This document shows, piece after piece, positions 48,539-56,606 of a stretch of DNA of 64,000 nt (its first letter is position 1; the number at the start of each line of letters is the position of its first letter). Both the position numbers and the translations under genes were made by a program. The stretch is taken from NCBI RefSeq assembly GCF_000164695.2, contig NC_014643.1, positions 1,612,001 through 1,676,000 of the forward strand, written 5' to 3'. The notes beneath the pieces were generated by a model. The model saw only the letters and a list, made by a program, of their open reading frames with translations. It did not search any database and had not been told where the DNA came from. This DNA comes from Rothia dentocariosa ATCC 17931 (GTDB lineage: Bacteria > Actinomycetota > Actinomycetes > Actinomycetales > Micrococcaceae).

Positions 48539-49009
48539 TTATTCGCCAGTTTCCAGAACTCGTTTGAGGCCCGCCAGCACAAACGACCAGCCCCGGGGCG
48601 AGGCCACATTCTGCGCCGTAACGGGAGAGTCTTCTAGGCGGTCGTGGGTGACCGTGAGTTTCGTGGCACCATCCGTCCACGGCTCAAGCTGCCAGGTAAC
48701 GCGGCTTGCCGGTTCGTGTGCCGCATCGGGAAGATAAAGCGAGCGCCACTCTACGACGAGAAGCCGCGGTGGGTCAGACTCCAGAATCGCGCCGTCTCCC
48801 CAAACTTCCTTCCCATCTGGGGAAAGGTAGCGCAGGCGACCCGGCTCGTTCTTGGTGATTTCAACTCGTGAGCCAAAGAAATACTGGGAAGTGAATTCGG
48901 GCTGGGTAATTGCTTCCCACACGCGCTGCGGCGGGGTGTTTTGAATAATTACCGAGCTGATAATCCTCTGGGGACGTGGGGGAGTGTTTGGGTTATCGGC
49001 GGTGCTCAT
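48539..49009 (-). CDS. SRPBCC (AHSA1-like) domain protein
   Basis: 156 residues. START-like fold with SVIIQNTPPQRVWEAITQPEFTSQYFFG, the SPDGKEVWGDGAILESDPPRLLVVEW strands and a C-terminal helix GWSFVLAGLKRVLETGE. The family binds small hydrophobic ligands; its action is unknown. Its ATG overlaps the arsR stop by 4 bases, so the pair is co-translated. ArsR-SRPBCC operons are very common in actinobacteria. Confidence 0.88.
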   Translation of the reverse strand: MSTADNPNTPPRPQRIISSVIIQNTPPQRVWEAITQPEFTSQYFFGSRVEITKNEPGRLRYLSPDGKEVWGDGAILESDPPRLLVVEWRSLYLPDAAHEPASRVTWQLEPWTDGATKLTVTHDRLEDSPVTAQNVASPRGWSFVLAGLKRVLETGE

Positions 49010-49326
49010 GATTCTTCCTCCTCTAAATTCTTCTGCAGGTCAAGAAGTGCTGAACTTTGGTGGGCGGTGTATTTATCGATCCAACGGTCGTGGATGCGGC
49101 GAATCGGCACAGCGTTGAGGTAGTGGAGCTTTTGGCGGCCTGAGCGCTGTGTGATCACAAGGTTTGCTTCTTCGAGGATGCTCAGATGCTTGGCCACTCC
49201 GAAGCGAGTCATTCCCAAACCTTCTTCAAGCTGTCCCTGAGTGAGGCCGCCGGTAGTGTAGAGCTTATCGAGCAGCTTTCTGCGGGTGGGGTCTGCGAGA
49301 GCTTTGAAAACTGCATCATCATCCAT
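49006..49326 (-). CDS. ArsR-family transcriptional regulator
   Basis: 106 residues from the ATG at 49326 (MDDDAVFKALADPTRRK); a longer frame crosses the promoter and a palindromic repeat and is not coding. Winged helix with ALADPTRRKLLDKLYTTGGLTQGQLEEGLGMTRFGVAKHLSILEEANLV and a wing ITQRSGRQKLHYLNA. No metal-binding Cys cluster is visible, so it is unlikely to sense arsenic or another metal. It probably represses its own operon through the palindrome at 49338-49357. The mRNA appears leaderless. Confidence 0.9.
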   Translation of the reverse strand: MDDDAVFKALADPTRRKLLDKLYTTGGLTQGQLEEGLGMTRFGVAKHLSILEEANLVITQRSGRQKLHYLNAVPIRRIHDRWIDKYTAHQSSALLDLQKNLEEEES

Positions 49327-49362
49327 AACACGAGAATATGTGACTATATAGTCACATGTCAA
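49324..49362 (-). promoter_or_regulatory. arsR promoter with perfect 20-bp operator in the spacer
   Basis: On the minus strand TTGACA (49362-49357), an 18-base spacer and TATTCT (49338-49333) are followed after 6 bases by the ATG. The palindrome ATGTGACTATATAGTCACAT (49338-49357) is perfect and fills the whole spacer. Bound ArsR would block RNA polymerase. The spacing predicts a leaderless transcript. Confidence 0.75.
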
Positions 49363-49390
49363 GGGTGGGAGGTTATTTTGGGTACACACA

Positions 49391-49451
49391 AGCAGCAGAT
49401 TTTTGGTCGAGAAGGTGATTTTCTCACCTTCTCGACCAAAAATCCGCTGCT
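49391..49451. repeat. Palindromic repeat, copy 3 (terminator of ABC-2 operon)
   Basis: Two 28-base arms pair with one mismatch around a TTTTC loop; the outer parts are AGCAGC and GCTGCT, and the inner arm is GGTCGAGAAGGTGA. The 3' end (AAAAATCCGCTGCTCGCGG) resembles the 3' module of copies 1 and 2. It lies between the arsR promoter and the end of the ABC-2 operon. Confidence 0.7.
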
Positions 49452-49469
49452 CGCGGGAGACATAAGACC

Positions 49470-50264
49470 TCAGAGCAGGTTCGTGCGTGCACCGGAGCGG
49501 ATGCGTCGCGCAGCGGCATGCACTAGGACAAGCCCCGCGAGTGCCCAAAGTACGCAGACTAACACCTCAGTCACGACTGTTGAATCCACCAACCCAGAGG
49601 AGCCACTCACCAAAGCAATCGTTCGTCCGCCGGGAACCAACGTACACAATGCCGCCAGCCACGCCGGGTATGCATCTATCGGCACGATCACGCCCGCGCT
49701 GATAGGCAGAAGCGCTCCTAAGATAGTTCCTCCCAGGTATGGGTCGGAGAGATAAAGCCCCAGCCCAGCGGCGAAAACACCCAGACATACGCCCGCCATA
49801 AGAGCCAGAGGTAAGAGTGTCACAGAACGCACAAGCATGGACAGGCTGCCTTCAAGGGAACCACCGAAACCGGCATAGGCAGTGGCAACACCCAGGTTCG
49901 TGATGCCAGTGATCAGAGCTAAAAGCGCGGGCATTGCAGAGACTCCCAGCCAATAAGCCGCATCAAACCGTCGAGCGGTGCACACCTGCTCGAACACTCC
50001 TAGCCAGCGGTCGGTCGCCGCGCGTGCCACAACGCCGGCCGCCACTCCGAGTACCACGCTTGCCAGGGCAGAGGCACATGCGATCCGCACAGGATCAGGT
50101 GCGGAAAGATCGCGTCCTAGTAGAACGCTGAACAGCACGCTCATCCCCGGTACGACCACGAGGGTGCTGAGTGCCGTGCCAACTGTGGCGAAGGTAATGG
50201 ATGAAGACCATCCAACTTTGGCGGTACTGTTCAGGCGATAGAGAAAGTTCGTTCGTTTAAACAT
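49470..50264 (-). CDS. ABC-2 type transporter permease
   Basis: 264 residues with six likely transmembrane helices (starting about 24-48, and 60-82, 108-130, 140-166, 175-200, 230-252). It is preceded after 9 bases by a second permease and upstream of that an ATPase, so the three make an ABC-2 exporter. The conserved PDP-like SDPYLGGTILGALLPISAG segment matches ABC-2 membrane domains. Substrate unknown. Confidence 0.8.
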   Translation of the reverse strand: MFKRTNFLYRLNSTAKVGWSSSITFATVGTALSTLVVVPGMSVLFSVLLGRDLSAPDPVRIACASALASVVLGVAAGVVARAATDRWLGVFEQVCTARRFDAAYWLGVSAMPALLALITGITNLGVATAYAGFGGSLEGSLSMLVRSVTLLPLALMAGVCLGVFAAGLGLYLSDPYLGGTILGALLPISAGVIVPIDAYPAWLAALCTLVPGGRTIALVSGSSGLVDSTVVTEVLVCVLWALAGLVLVHAAARRIRSGARTNLL

Positions 50265-50273
50265 CGCAGCCTC

Positions 50274-51044
50274 CTAGATTGCGCCCAGAGTGCCATGCGC
50301 CGTTGCCGCGCGCAGGGCTCGCCTACCCAACAGATATGCCGCAAGCATCCAGAGGGCTGTGACCGCACAGGTTTGCAGTACAACGCTCAGAAAATCACCG
50401 AATGAGTTCATAGGCATTTGCCCAAGCAGAACCTTCACGGGTGCCTGAATCGGAATCAGCGTGCCGAGCTCATCAAGCCATGCAGGCGCGGAACTCTCGG
50501 TAAAAAGCACCCCGGCAGCCACGAAAACCGGCACGAGCAGCAGCTCCTCATAGGCGATAGCGTTCGGGGTTGCCACAAAGAACCCTGCAATCACGAAGGT
50601 CACCGCCAGACACGAGATCCACAGCAGCGGAAGGCCCACCAGATAGCGTGCACCCACCTGAGTAAAGTCCGTGAAATTTACCGAGAAGGTGCACAGCGCC
50701 CAGAAAGCCCAGGCCAATGGCAGGGCGGCAAGTCCAAAAATGGAGGCAGTTGAGACCACCGCTGCGAGCGCACGCAGCGGGTTCACGGCACCATTGAGCA
50801 GATACACGAACGTTCCCCGGTAGCGCTCGAAGTTGAGGATTCCGGCGGCAACAATGCACATGTTCCAGGTACCGATAATACCTGCGCGAGTCCAGGCGAG
50901 GGTCGCATCTACTGGCCAGGCACCGGCGGCGAGTGCTTGCAGGGCCGTTGCTCCAAAGGTGCTCAGCAGCAGTAACTGCAGGAAGTAGGGAACCGTGAGG
51001 AATTGGCGCAGGGAAAAGGACATTAGGCGAAGCTGCCGGTTCAT
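50274..51044 (-). CDS. ABC-2 type transporter permease
   Basis: 256 residues with about six helices. The start overlaps the end of the ATPase gene by 4 bases. The pattern (RLMSFSLRQFLTVPYFLQLLLLS at the N-terminus, FERYRGTFVYLLNGAVNPLRALAAV before the third helix) fits ABC-2 permeases. Together with the next gene it would form a heterodimeric channel. Substrate unknown. Confidence 0.8.
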   Translation of the reverse strand: MNRQLRLMSFSLRQFLTVPYFLQLLLLSTFGATALQALAAGAWPVDATLAWTRAGIIGTWNMCIVAAGILNFERYRGTFVYLLNGAVNPLRALAAVVSTASIFGLAALPLAWAFWALCTFSVNFTDFTQVGARYLVGLPLLWISCLAVTFVIAGFFVATPNAIAYEELLLVPVFVAAGVLFTESSAPAWLDELGTLIPIQAPVKVLLGQMPMNSFGDFLSVVLQTCAVTALWMLAAYLLGRRALRAATAHGTLGAI

Positions 51045-52042
51045 CGTTTCAATCCTTCCGCCATAGCCAGATATGCCTCTTCGAGGGTGGCTGGGCGAGT
51101 ATACAGCGGTGTGAGCATCTGAACCTCACGCTCAGTGAGAATACGGGTCAGCAGAGCCTCGGCGCGTTCGTTACTGAAGGGGTGCGGCTCTTCCGAAACA
51201 GAACGTTCATTCCAGTACACGGTGATCTCCCACTCGCTACCGTGCGGGGTTAGCAACAGTGTTCCCGCATCGCTCAAAGATCGGGCAAGTTCTTGAAGCA
51301 CCGCCCCGGCATTCGCACCCACACGCCCGACAGTGCTAGCGGAGATTCCGGCGTGCGTAGTAATATCCGCTACCGTGCCCGAAACCGCCATGCGACCGGC
51401 ACCGATGACCGTGACCCGATGCGCTAACTCCTCAATCTCGCCCAGCAGATGGCTCGTGAGTAAAATGGCGGTGCCGTCGTCAGCGAGGGAGCGAATTAGC
51501 TGGCGTATTGTCAGCGAAATATCTGGGTCAAGCCCGTTCGTCGGCTCATCCAAAAGCAGCAGTTTTGGCTCGCCCAGCAGTGCCCGCGCGATGTGCAGAC
51601 GTTGTTTCATGCCGCGGGAAAACTCTTGTACTTTCTTCGCGGCGACATCTGCAAGATCGACCCGTTCCAAAGCGCTCGCCACCTGGGTGCGGCGTTTGCG
51701 CGCGCTAACCCCGGCAAGGTCGGCGAAGAAGAGAAGATTATCGCGGGCGGATGCTCGCGGATAGAACCCGGTATCCCCGCCGAGCGCAAGTCCCAGGGAT
51801 GCACGCGCACGCTGGGGGTGTGCAAGCGCATCCACCCCGTCGATGCGAACGGTACCGCTTGTGGGAGTCAACAGTGTTGCGCACATCTGTACAATTGTTG
51901 TTTTCCCAGCTCCGTTGGGACCGAGCAGAGCATGAATTTCGCCGGAGCTTATACTGAGCGAAACATTATCGACAGCGGTGAAAACGTGTTCACCTTTGCC
52001 AAAGGTGCGGCATAGCTGTGCCGCGTCAAGAATTGTAGACAT
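51041..52042 (-). CDS. ABC transporter ATP-binding protein (ABC-2 exporter)
   Basis: 333 residues. Walker A LGPNGAGKTT, Q-loop region, signature EFSRGMKQRLHIARALLG (LSxGQ replaced by FSRGM, as usual in this DrrA-like group), Walker B KLLLLDEPTNGLDP and switch His in LTSHLLGEIEELAHR. A C-terminal extension (about 230-333) typical of DrrA/NatA-type ATPases follows. It heads a three-gene operon with two permeases that could export a lipid, peptide or drug. Nothing nearby points to a biosynthetic partner. Confidence 0.88.
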   Translation of the reverse strand: MSTILDAAQLCRTFGKGEHVFTAVDNVSLSISSGEIHALLGPNGAGKTTIVQMCATLLTPTSGTVRIDGVDALAHPQRARASLGLALGGDTGFYPRASARDNLLFFADLAGVSARKRRTQVASALERVDLADVAAKKVQEFSRGMKQRLHIARALLGEPKLLLLDEPTNGLDPDISLTIRQLIRSLADDGTAILLTSHLLGEIEELAHRVTVIGAGRMAVSGTVADITTHAGISASTVGRVGANAGAVLQELARSLSDAGTLLLTPHGSEWEITVYWNERSVSEEPHPFSNERAEALLTRILTEREVQMLTPLYTRPATLEEAYLAMAEGLKR

Positions 52043-52622
52043 TGTGATAAAATCTTGCGGTGCTTAGTCACCCGAAGCCTCTTGAGCACGGTGTTCGCAC
52101 GCCTGCAATATGTGGGACGGGTGAGATGAATAGTCGTGAGAGAGGCACTTCGTAGTGCCTGAATAATCCCAAGTCACCGACTGCAGATGCGGAAGGTATA
52201 ACAATGAAACCCTCAGAACTTTGGTGTTCAAGGTGCTCACTATGCGCTCCTGGAATGTATCGAACCAAAGCAGGGTTATTTCTGAAATTTTTAAAGCCCA
52301 CCATCTGGGCGGGCATTCCGCGAGCCGGTGCGACTTTAGCGGGAGGTCATACCTCATCACTCCTAGATTCAAGGTTTCCATCAGTGTAGCATGGCTCACG
52401 GTTGTCTACACTGATGGTAATTTAGCGGCGGCTAACTGCAGATCACATGGCTTTAGCGGTTAGGGTATAACATACGTACAGTCACAAGCGCATAAGTATT
52501 GGTGCTTCTCCCAAACAATAGGCTGTCGCGAAAACAGTTCATAAAACGTCATCTTTGCAACAATGCGCCGAAAACACGCATCCCGCTTGACCATGTGCGC
52601 TTCCTATGAAACTCTAGATGCA
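52043..52622. other. Intergenic region between ABC-2 operon and metY leader
   Basis: About 580 bases with no supported gene. It has an AGGCACT-TCGT-AGTGCCT hairpin (52143-52160), a perfect 12-bp inverted repeat CCATCAGTGTAG...CTACACTGATGG (52378-52417), and a TTGACC -35 candidate at 52587 for the metY leader. It may contain decayed sequence, but I recognise no gene or insertion-sequence remnant. Confidence 0.45.
52378..52417. terminator. Perfect inverted repeat, possible terminator
   Basis: CCATCAGTGTAG and CTACACTGATGG pair perfectly around a 16-base loop in a non-coding stretch. No T run, and no gene ends nearby, so its role is unclear. Confidence 0.4.
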
Positions 52623-52735
52623 GGTCATGAGAGCCAGTGATAAGCCCCAGCTAGCTGGCCGGCAACCCTCCTCCGCGGTGGGGTGCCCTGGGTGAGGACC
52701 AGGCGTTGAACACAAAGTACAACGCAAGCGCGGGA
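52623..52735 (+). promoter_or_regulatory. SAM-IV riboswitch upstream of metY
   Basis: GGTCATGAGAGCCAG opens the motif; the stem GGTC/GACC closes at 52697-52700. The core CCAGCTAGCTGG-CCGGCAACCC, then CCGCGGTGGGGTGCCCTGGGTGA, matches the SAM-IV consensus known from actinobacterial methionine genes. A downstream GCGTTG...CAACGC hairpin (52703-52724) fits the extra 3' stem of that class. It binds S-adenosylmethionine and reduces metY expression when SAM is plentiful. Confidence 0.88.
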
Positions 52736-52736
52736 C

Positions 52737-52767
52737 CGATGTGCCCGATTCTGGTACATCGTTTTTT
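52737..52767 (+). terminator. Riboswitch-controlled intrinsic terminator
   Basis: CGATGTGCC pairs with GGTACATCG and is followed by TTTTTT. It lies just after the aptamer and 79 bases before the metY start, so control is likely by premature transcription termination. Confidence 0.8.
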
Positions 52768-52845
52768 CGTTTGCAGAGAAGAAAACCCAAGAACTCTGTA
52801 CCGAAATCGGCATGCGGCCCCCTGAACTATCACAAGGAGCTTCGC

Positions 52846-54192
52846 ATGAGCAACACTACAGTCCCGACTCCCGCCAACCCCGCCGGTTGGAAATTTGAAA
52901 CCCGCCAGATTCACGCGGGGCAGGCACCGGATGCCGCAACGGGAGCTCGGGCGTTACCTATCTACCAGACCACCTCGTTCGTTTTCGAGAACGCAGAACA
53001 GGCCGCTAACCGTTTCGCTCTAGCTGAGCTTGGGCCTATCTATACCCGTTTGAACAACCCCACCCAAGAGGTTATTGAAAACCGCATCGCATCCCTTGAA
53101 GGGGGAGTAGGGGCGCTTTTGCTGGCCTCAGGCCAAGCGGCTATTACCTATGCGATTCTCAACATTGCGGGTGCGGGCGACCATATCGTGGCTTCCCCAT
53201 CGATTTATGGGGGAACCTACAACCTACTTAAATACACGCTTGCCGACCTCGGCGTTGAAACTACGTTTGTTGAAAACCCGGACGACCTGCAGCAATGGCG
53301 CGATGCGGTTCGCCCCAACACGAAACTCTTCTACGGAGAAACCGTACCTAACCCCCGGAACGATGTGCTCGACATCGAGCCTATCGCCCAGATCGCCCAC
53401 GACAATGGCGTTCCCCTAATCGTCGATAACACTGTTCCCACTCCTTACCTTGTGCGCCCCATCGAATTTGGTGCGGATGTGGTAATCCATTCCGCCACGA
53501 AATATCTGGGTGGGCACGGCACCTCAATCGGCGGCGTTATCGTGGACTCCGGGAATTTTGACTACGGAGCCAATCCCGAAAAGTTCCCCAAGTTCAACGA
53601 GCCAGCACCTGGCTACCATGGTCTAGTTTATGCCCGTGACTTGGGCAAAGACTCCGCCTTCGGTGCGAACCTTTCCTATATTCTCAAGGCGCGAGTTTCG
53701 CTTCTGCGCGACACCGGGGCGGCGATCTCTCCAACCAACGCCTTCAACATTGGTATCGGTCTAGAGACCCTTTCGTTGCGCATCGAACGCCATATCGAGA
53801 ACGCTACTAAAGTCGCAAACTGGCTGGAGGAGCACCCGCTGGTCGATCAGGTGATCTGGGCCGGTCTGCCTTCCTCGCCCTGGTACGAGCGAGCCCAGAA
53901 GTACCTGCCGAAGGGGCCGGGCGCTGTTGTGGGATTCACCCTCAAAGACGCCGACTTGGAACAGACCCGCACCTTTGTGGACGCCCTGCAGCTGCACTCC
54001 AATGTAGCGAATATCGGCGATGTACGCTCGCTCGTGATTCATCCCGCATCCACCACTCACTCGCAGCTTTCTGAAGAAGAGCTAGAGGCAATCGGTGTGA
54101 GCAAAAACTTTGTGCGCCTCTCGGTAGGTATCGAAAATATTGACGACATTATCGCAGACCTTGAATTGGGCTTTGCAACTCTGAACGCCTAA
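52846..54192 (+). CDS. metY: O-acetylhomoserine (O-acetylserine) sulfhydrylase
   Basis: 448 residues from the ATG at 52846, with AAGGAG 6 bases upstream. PLP-dependent Cys/Met metabolism enzyme. K219 in [13 protein letters not shown] forms the PLP aldimine; [24 protein letters not shown] and the [19 protein letters not shown] loop complete the site. It joins O-acetylhomoserine and sulfide to give homocysteine, the last step before methionine. Controlled by the SAM-IV element upstream. metX follows on the same strand after a hairpin. Confidence 0.96.
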   Translation: MSNTTVPTPANPAGWKFETRQIHAGQAPDAATGARALPIYQTTSFVFENAEQAANRFALAELGPIYTRLNNPTQEVIENRIASLEGGVGALLLASGQAAITYAILNIAGAGDHIVASPSIYGGTYNLLKYTLADLGVETTFVENPDDLQQWRDAVRPNTKLFYGETVPNPRNDVLDIEPIAQIAHDNGVPLIVDNTVPTPYLVRPIEFGADVVIHSATKYLGGHGTSIGGVIVDSGNFDYGANPEKFPKFNEPAPGYHGLVYARDLGKDSAFGANLSYILKARVSLLRDTGAAISPTNAFNIGIGLETLSLRIERHIENATKVANWLEEHPLVDQVIWAGLPSSPWYERAQKYLPKGPGAVVGFTLKDADLEQTRTFVDALQLHSNVANIGDVRSLVIHPASTTHSQLSEEELEAIGVSKNFVRLSVGIENIDDIIADLELGFATLNA

Positions 54193-54201
54193 CCTGCACC
54201 G

Positions 54202-54237
54202 CCGCGACCGGGCTGCACAGTAAATGCCCGGTCGCGG
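54202..54237 (+). terminator. Hairpin between metY and metX
   Basis: CCGCGACCGGGC pairs perfectly with GCCCGGTCGCGG around a 12-base loop, just after the metY stop. No T run, so it may attenuate or stabilise the transcript rather than separate the genes fully. Confidence 0.65.
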
Positions 54238-54287
54238 TATCGGTTTCTCGCCTGCCATTACCAACTACTGGTTATCGAGGAGAAAAC

Positions 54288-55571
54288 ATGACGGAAAATA
54301 TCGTACACGCCACCTATCTGTCGCAACTGCAGTATCCCAGCGCTCAGGGGTACCTGCGGCAGATGGCGATCGGTGATTTCACCCTCGAAAACGGTACCGT
54401 GCTTCCACAGGTAAACATTGGGTACGAAACGTGGGGAACTCTTAATGAAGCTGGGGACAACGCGATTCTTATTCTGCACGCCCTCACCGGCGACACCCAT
54501 GTTTCGCGCGGGATTCCCACATCGGATATGCCTGCACCCAGTATTCGCGCAGTCGAAAGTGATGGTTGGTGGGAAGGTATTGTGGGGCCGGGCGCGGTGG
54601 TCGATACTACCAAGTATTTTGTGATAGCTCCCAATATCTTGGGCGGATGCTACGGTTCGACTGGTCCGGCAAGCATCGTACCCGAGGGGTACCCGGGCGC
54701 CGGAAAACCCTGGGGATCACGCTTCCCTTACGTCACTATTCGCGACTCGGTACGAGCCGAAGCCGAACTTATCGCCCGGTTGGGGATTAAGAGTTTTCAC
54801 CACGTAATCGGCGGATCGCTCGGCGGGGCACGCGCTATCGAATGGGCGGCAACCTTCCCCGAGCTGGTACGCGGATGCGCAGTTATTGCCGCCGGTCCCG
54901 CTGCTACCGCCGAACAGATTTCCTGGGCGCACACCCAGAACCTCGCCATCCGTGCTGATGCCAATTTTGCTTCCGGCGATTATTATGGGGGAGCGGCGCC
55001 CACGGCCGGGCTCGCGCTGGCGCGGCGCATAGCCCACACCACCTACCGCAGCCCAGCAGAGTTGGAGCACCGCTTTGGGCGGCAGGCAAACCGCGGAGAA
55101 TCCACCGACGGCGGGTCCATCGGTGAGAACCGCGGACGATATGCGGTCGAAAGCTACCTAGACCACCACGGCGATAAGCTCGTTGAGCGTTTTGACGCCA
55201 ATAGCTACCTTGCCGTGAATGAGGCGCTAATTTCACATGATGTTGCACGCGGGCGCGGCAGCCTCTCGCATGCGCTTGCGCTCAGCGACTGCAAGTGGAC
55301 TATCGCCGCCGTAAGCACCGATCGCCTGTTTTTTCCGCACGAATCGTACCGTCTGGCGGAGGCGCTGCCGGTTCCCGTGAAAGTCGATATTATCGAATCC
55401 GACCACGGTCATGACGGTTTCTTAGTCGAATCCCGCCAGTTGGAGGCGATTCTCGCTAAGGCTCTCGGAGTCCCGGTTCCCGAGCGAGAGCGCGCTGTCG
55501 ATGAAGAAAAATCCTTTCAAGATATAGCTGCTCTTTTCGGTTCGCCTCTTGAAACACAAAAACAGAACTAG
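54288..55571 (+). CDS. metX: Homoserine O-acetyltransferase
   Basis: 427 residues. Alpha/beta hydrolase with nucleophile S177 in IGGSLGGARAIEWA, and the Asp and His near the end (DRLFFPHES region and ESDHGHDGFLVE). The NILGGCYGSTGPAS segment is the MetX mark. It makes O-acetylhomoserine from homoserine and acetyl-CoA, the substrate of MetY. ATG start with GAGGAG upstream. It follows metY, giving the two steps of the direct sulfhydrylation route. Confidence 0.95.
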   Translation: MTENIVHATYLSQLQYPSAQGYLRQMAIGDFTLENGTVLPQVNIGYETWGTLNEAGDNAILILHALTGDTHVSRGIPTSDMPAPSIRAVESDGWWEGIVGPGAVVDTTKYFVIAPNILGGCYGSTGPASIVPEGYPGAGKPWGSRFPYVTIRDSVRAEAELIARLGIKSFHHVIGGSLGGARAIEWAATFPELVRGCAVIAAGPAATAEQISWAHTQNLAIRADANFASGDYYGGAAPTAGLALARRIAHTTYRSPAELEHRFGRQANRGESTDGGSIGENRGRYAVESYLDHHGDKLVERFDANSYLAVNEALISHDVARGRGSLSHALALSDCKWTIAAVSTDRLFFPHESYRLAEALPVPVKVDIIESDHGHDGFLVESRQLEAILAKALGVPVPERERAVDEEKSFQDIAALFGSPLETQKQN

Positions 55572-55601
55572 CTTTCGTTTTTATATATCCGAACATAGAA
55601 A

Positions 55602-55670
55602 CCGTACATAAAAGCCTTGTGAGGACTATATTTCGGCGTGAAATAAGTCCCCACAAGGCTTTTTGTACGG
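55602..55670. terminator. Bidirectional terminator between metX and the TipAL-like gene
   Basis: CCGTACATAAAAGCCTTGTG pairs with CACAAGGCTTTTTGTACGG, with further pairing inside; only a few mismatches in about 27 bases. T runs on both strands make it a terminator for both convergent genes. Confidence 0.85.
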
Positions 55671-55695
55671 TACCGATAATTGTGAATGGACGAGG

Positions 55696-56511
55696 TTAGC
55701 ACCAGGTCACATTCTCGGGGTCAAGGCCGTGGGCGCGGGCATTCTCGTAGATGATGTCCCGTAACCAGACAGCCAGTCCCGCAGCGAGCTTCTCGTAGTG
55801 CTCGTTGAAACGGGCGTCCTCAACATAACCGCGTGCCAGAATTGCGTGCTTGGCGGGGGTTACCTCGAAGAAGAAAAGTGAGGCGCGGTGCCGCTCGGCA
55901 AGCGCATTCGCTTCCTCACTGCCCGGCTGCACGCCACGAGTGAAAGCCTCGACGAGGGCTTGCTCAACTGCGTCAAGCTCCTGCTTGCCCTTCACCCAGT
56001 CGGTGCGGCTCATGGCCGCAGTACGGCGTTGGTATTCAGCCCAATCGTCGGTGTGCCCGTAACGTTCCTGCGCTTCTTGCTCACGTGCGGGGCTGAACCC
56101 GTCTCCCATAATTTCTGCTTTTTCTGCAGCGGTGAGCTGTTCGTTCTTAGGTGCCATTGCATCCTCCAAAAGTTGATCTAGTGTTGTTAGCATGCGCTCA
56201 TAGGCGGCCATTTTGCGCTGGAGCATATCTCGCTGGGCGAGTAGATGCTCGGTGCTGTTTGCTTCGTCCTGCAGTACGCTGCGAATGGCTTTAAGGCTCA
56301 TGCCAATGGCGCGATACCCCATAATGACGGTGATGCGCTCAAGATCGGCATCACTGTAGTAGCGGTATCCGTTGAGCTCATCGTGCGCGGGGCTGATCAG
56401 ACCCCGCTGTTCCCAGTGGTGAAGCGTGCGCACGGTCAGCCCGTGCAGGGATGCGGCCTCTCCCACGGTGTACTCGTGCTGCCCGCCATCTGGTGTAGTG
56501 TTCGCGTCCAT
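55696..56511 (-). CDS. MerR-family regulator with TipAS antibiotic-recognition domain
   Basis: 271 residues. The N-terminal MerR domain (about 13-80) has YTVGEAASLHGLTVRTLHHWEQRGLISPAHDELNGYRYYSDADLERI; a coiled-coil dimerisation helix follows (about 85-125); the C-terminal TipAS domain (about 145-265) has EAQERYGHTDDWAEYQRRTAAMSRTDW and GYVEDARFNEHYEKLAAGLAVWLRDII. TipAL proteins bind thiopeptide antibiotics and then activate promoters with long spacers. It likely activates itself from the promoter at 56518-56548. The mRNA seems leaderless. Confidence 0.9.
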   Translation of the reverse strand: MDANTTPDGGQHEYTVGEAASLHGLTVRTLHHWEQRGLISPAHDELNGYRYYSDADLERITVIMGYRAIGMSLKAIRSVLQDEANSTEHLLAQRDMLQRKMAAYERMLTTLDQLLEDAMAPKNEQLTAAEKAEIMGDGFSPAREQEAQERYGHTDDWAEYQRRTAAMSRTDWVKGKQELDAVEQALVEAFTRGVQPGSEEANALAERHRASLFFFEVTPAKHAILARGYVEDARFNEHYEKLAAGLAVWLRDIIYENARAHGLDPENVTWC

Positions 56512-56517
56512 GTTTTT

Positions 56518-56548
56518 ACTGTAGATCCTGACGTTGGGTGAGGGTCAA
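56518..56548 (-). promoter_or_regulatory. MerR-type promoter with 19-bp spacer before the TipAL-like gene
   Basis: On the minus strand TTGACC, a 19-base spacer holding the inverted repeat CCTCACCC-AAC-GTCAGG, and TACAGT are followed after 6 bases by the ATG. A 19-base spacer is the classic arrangement that MerR proteins untwist to activate. Confidence 0.75.
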
Positions 56549-56606
56549 GCCTTGAGCGGAAATCTATTTCGGTTGTTTATGGCAGGCTCCTCGGTAAGAT
56601 GAAGAT

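Noticed and set aside
52204..52389. Short Cys-containing frame as a transposase remnant
   Set aside because: The CxxC-like start suggested an insertion-sequence zinc ribbon, but no further transposase motif or terminal repeats follow.
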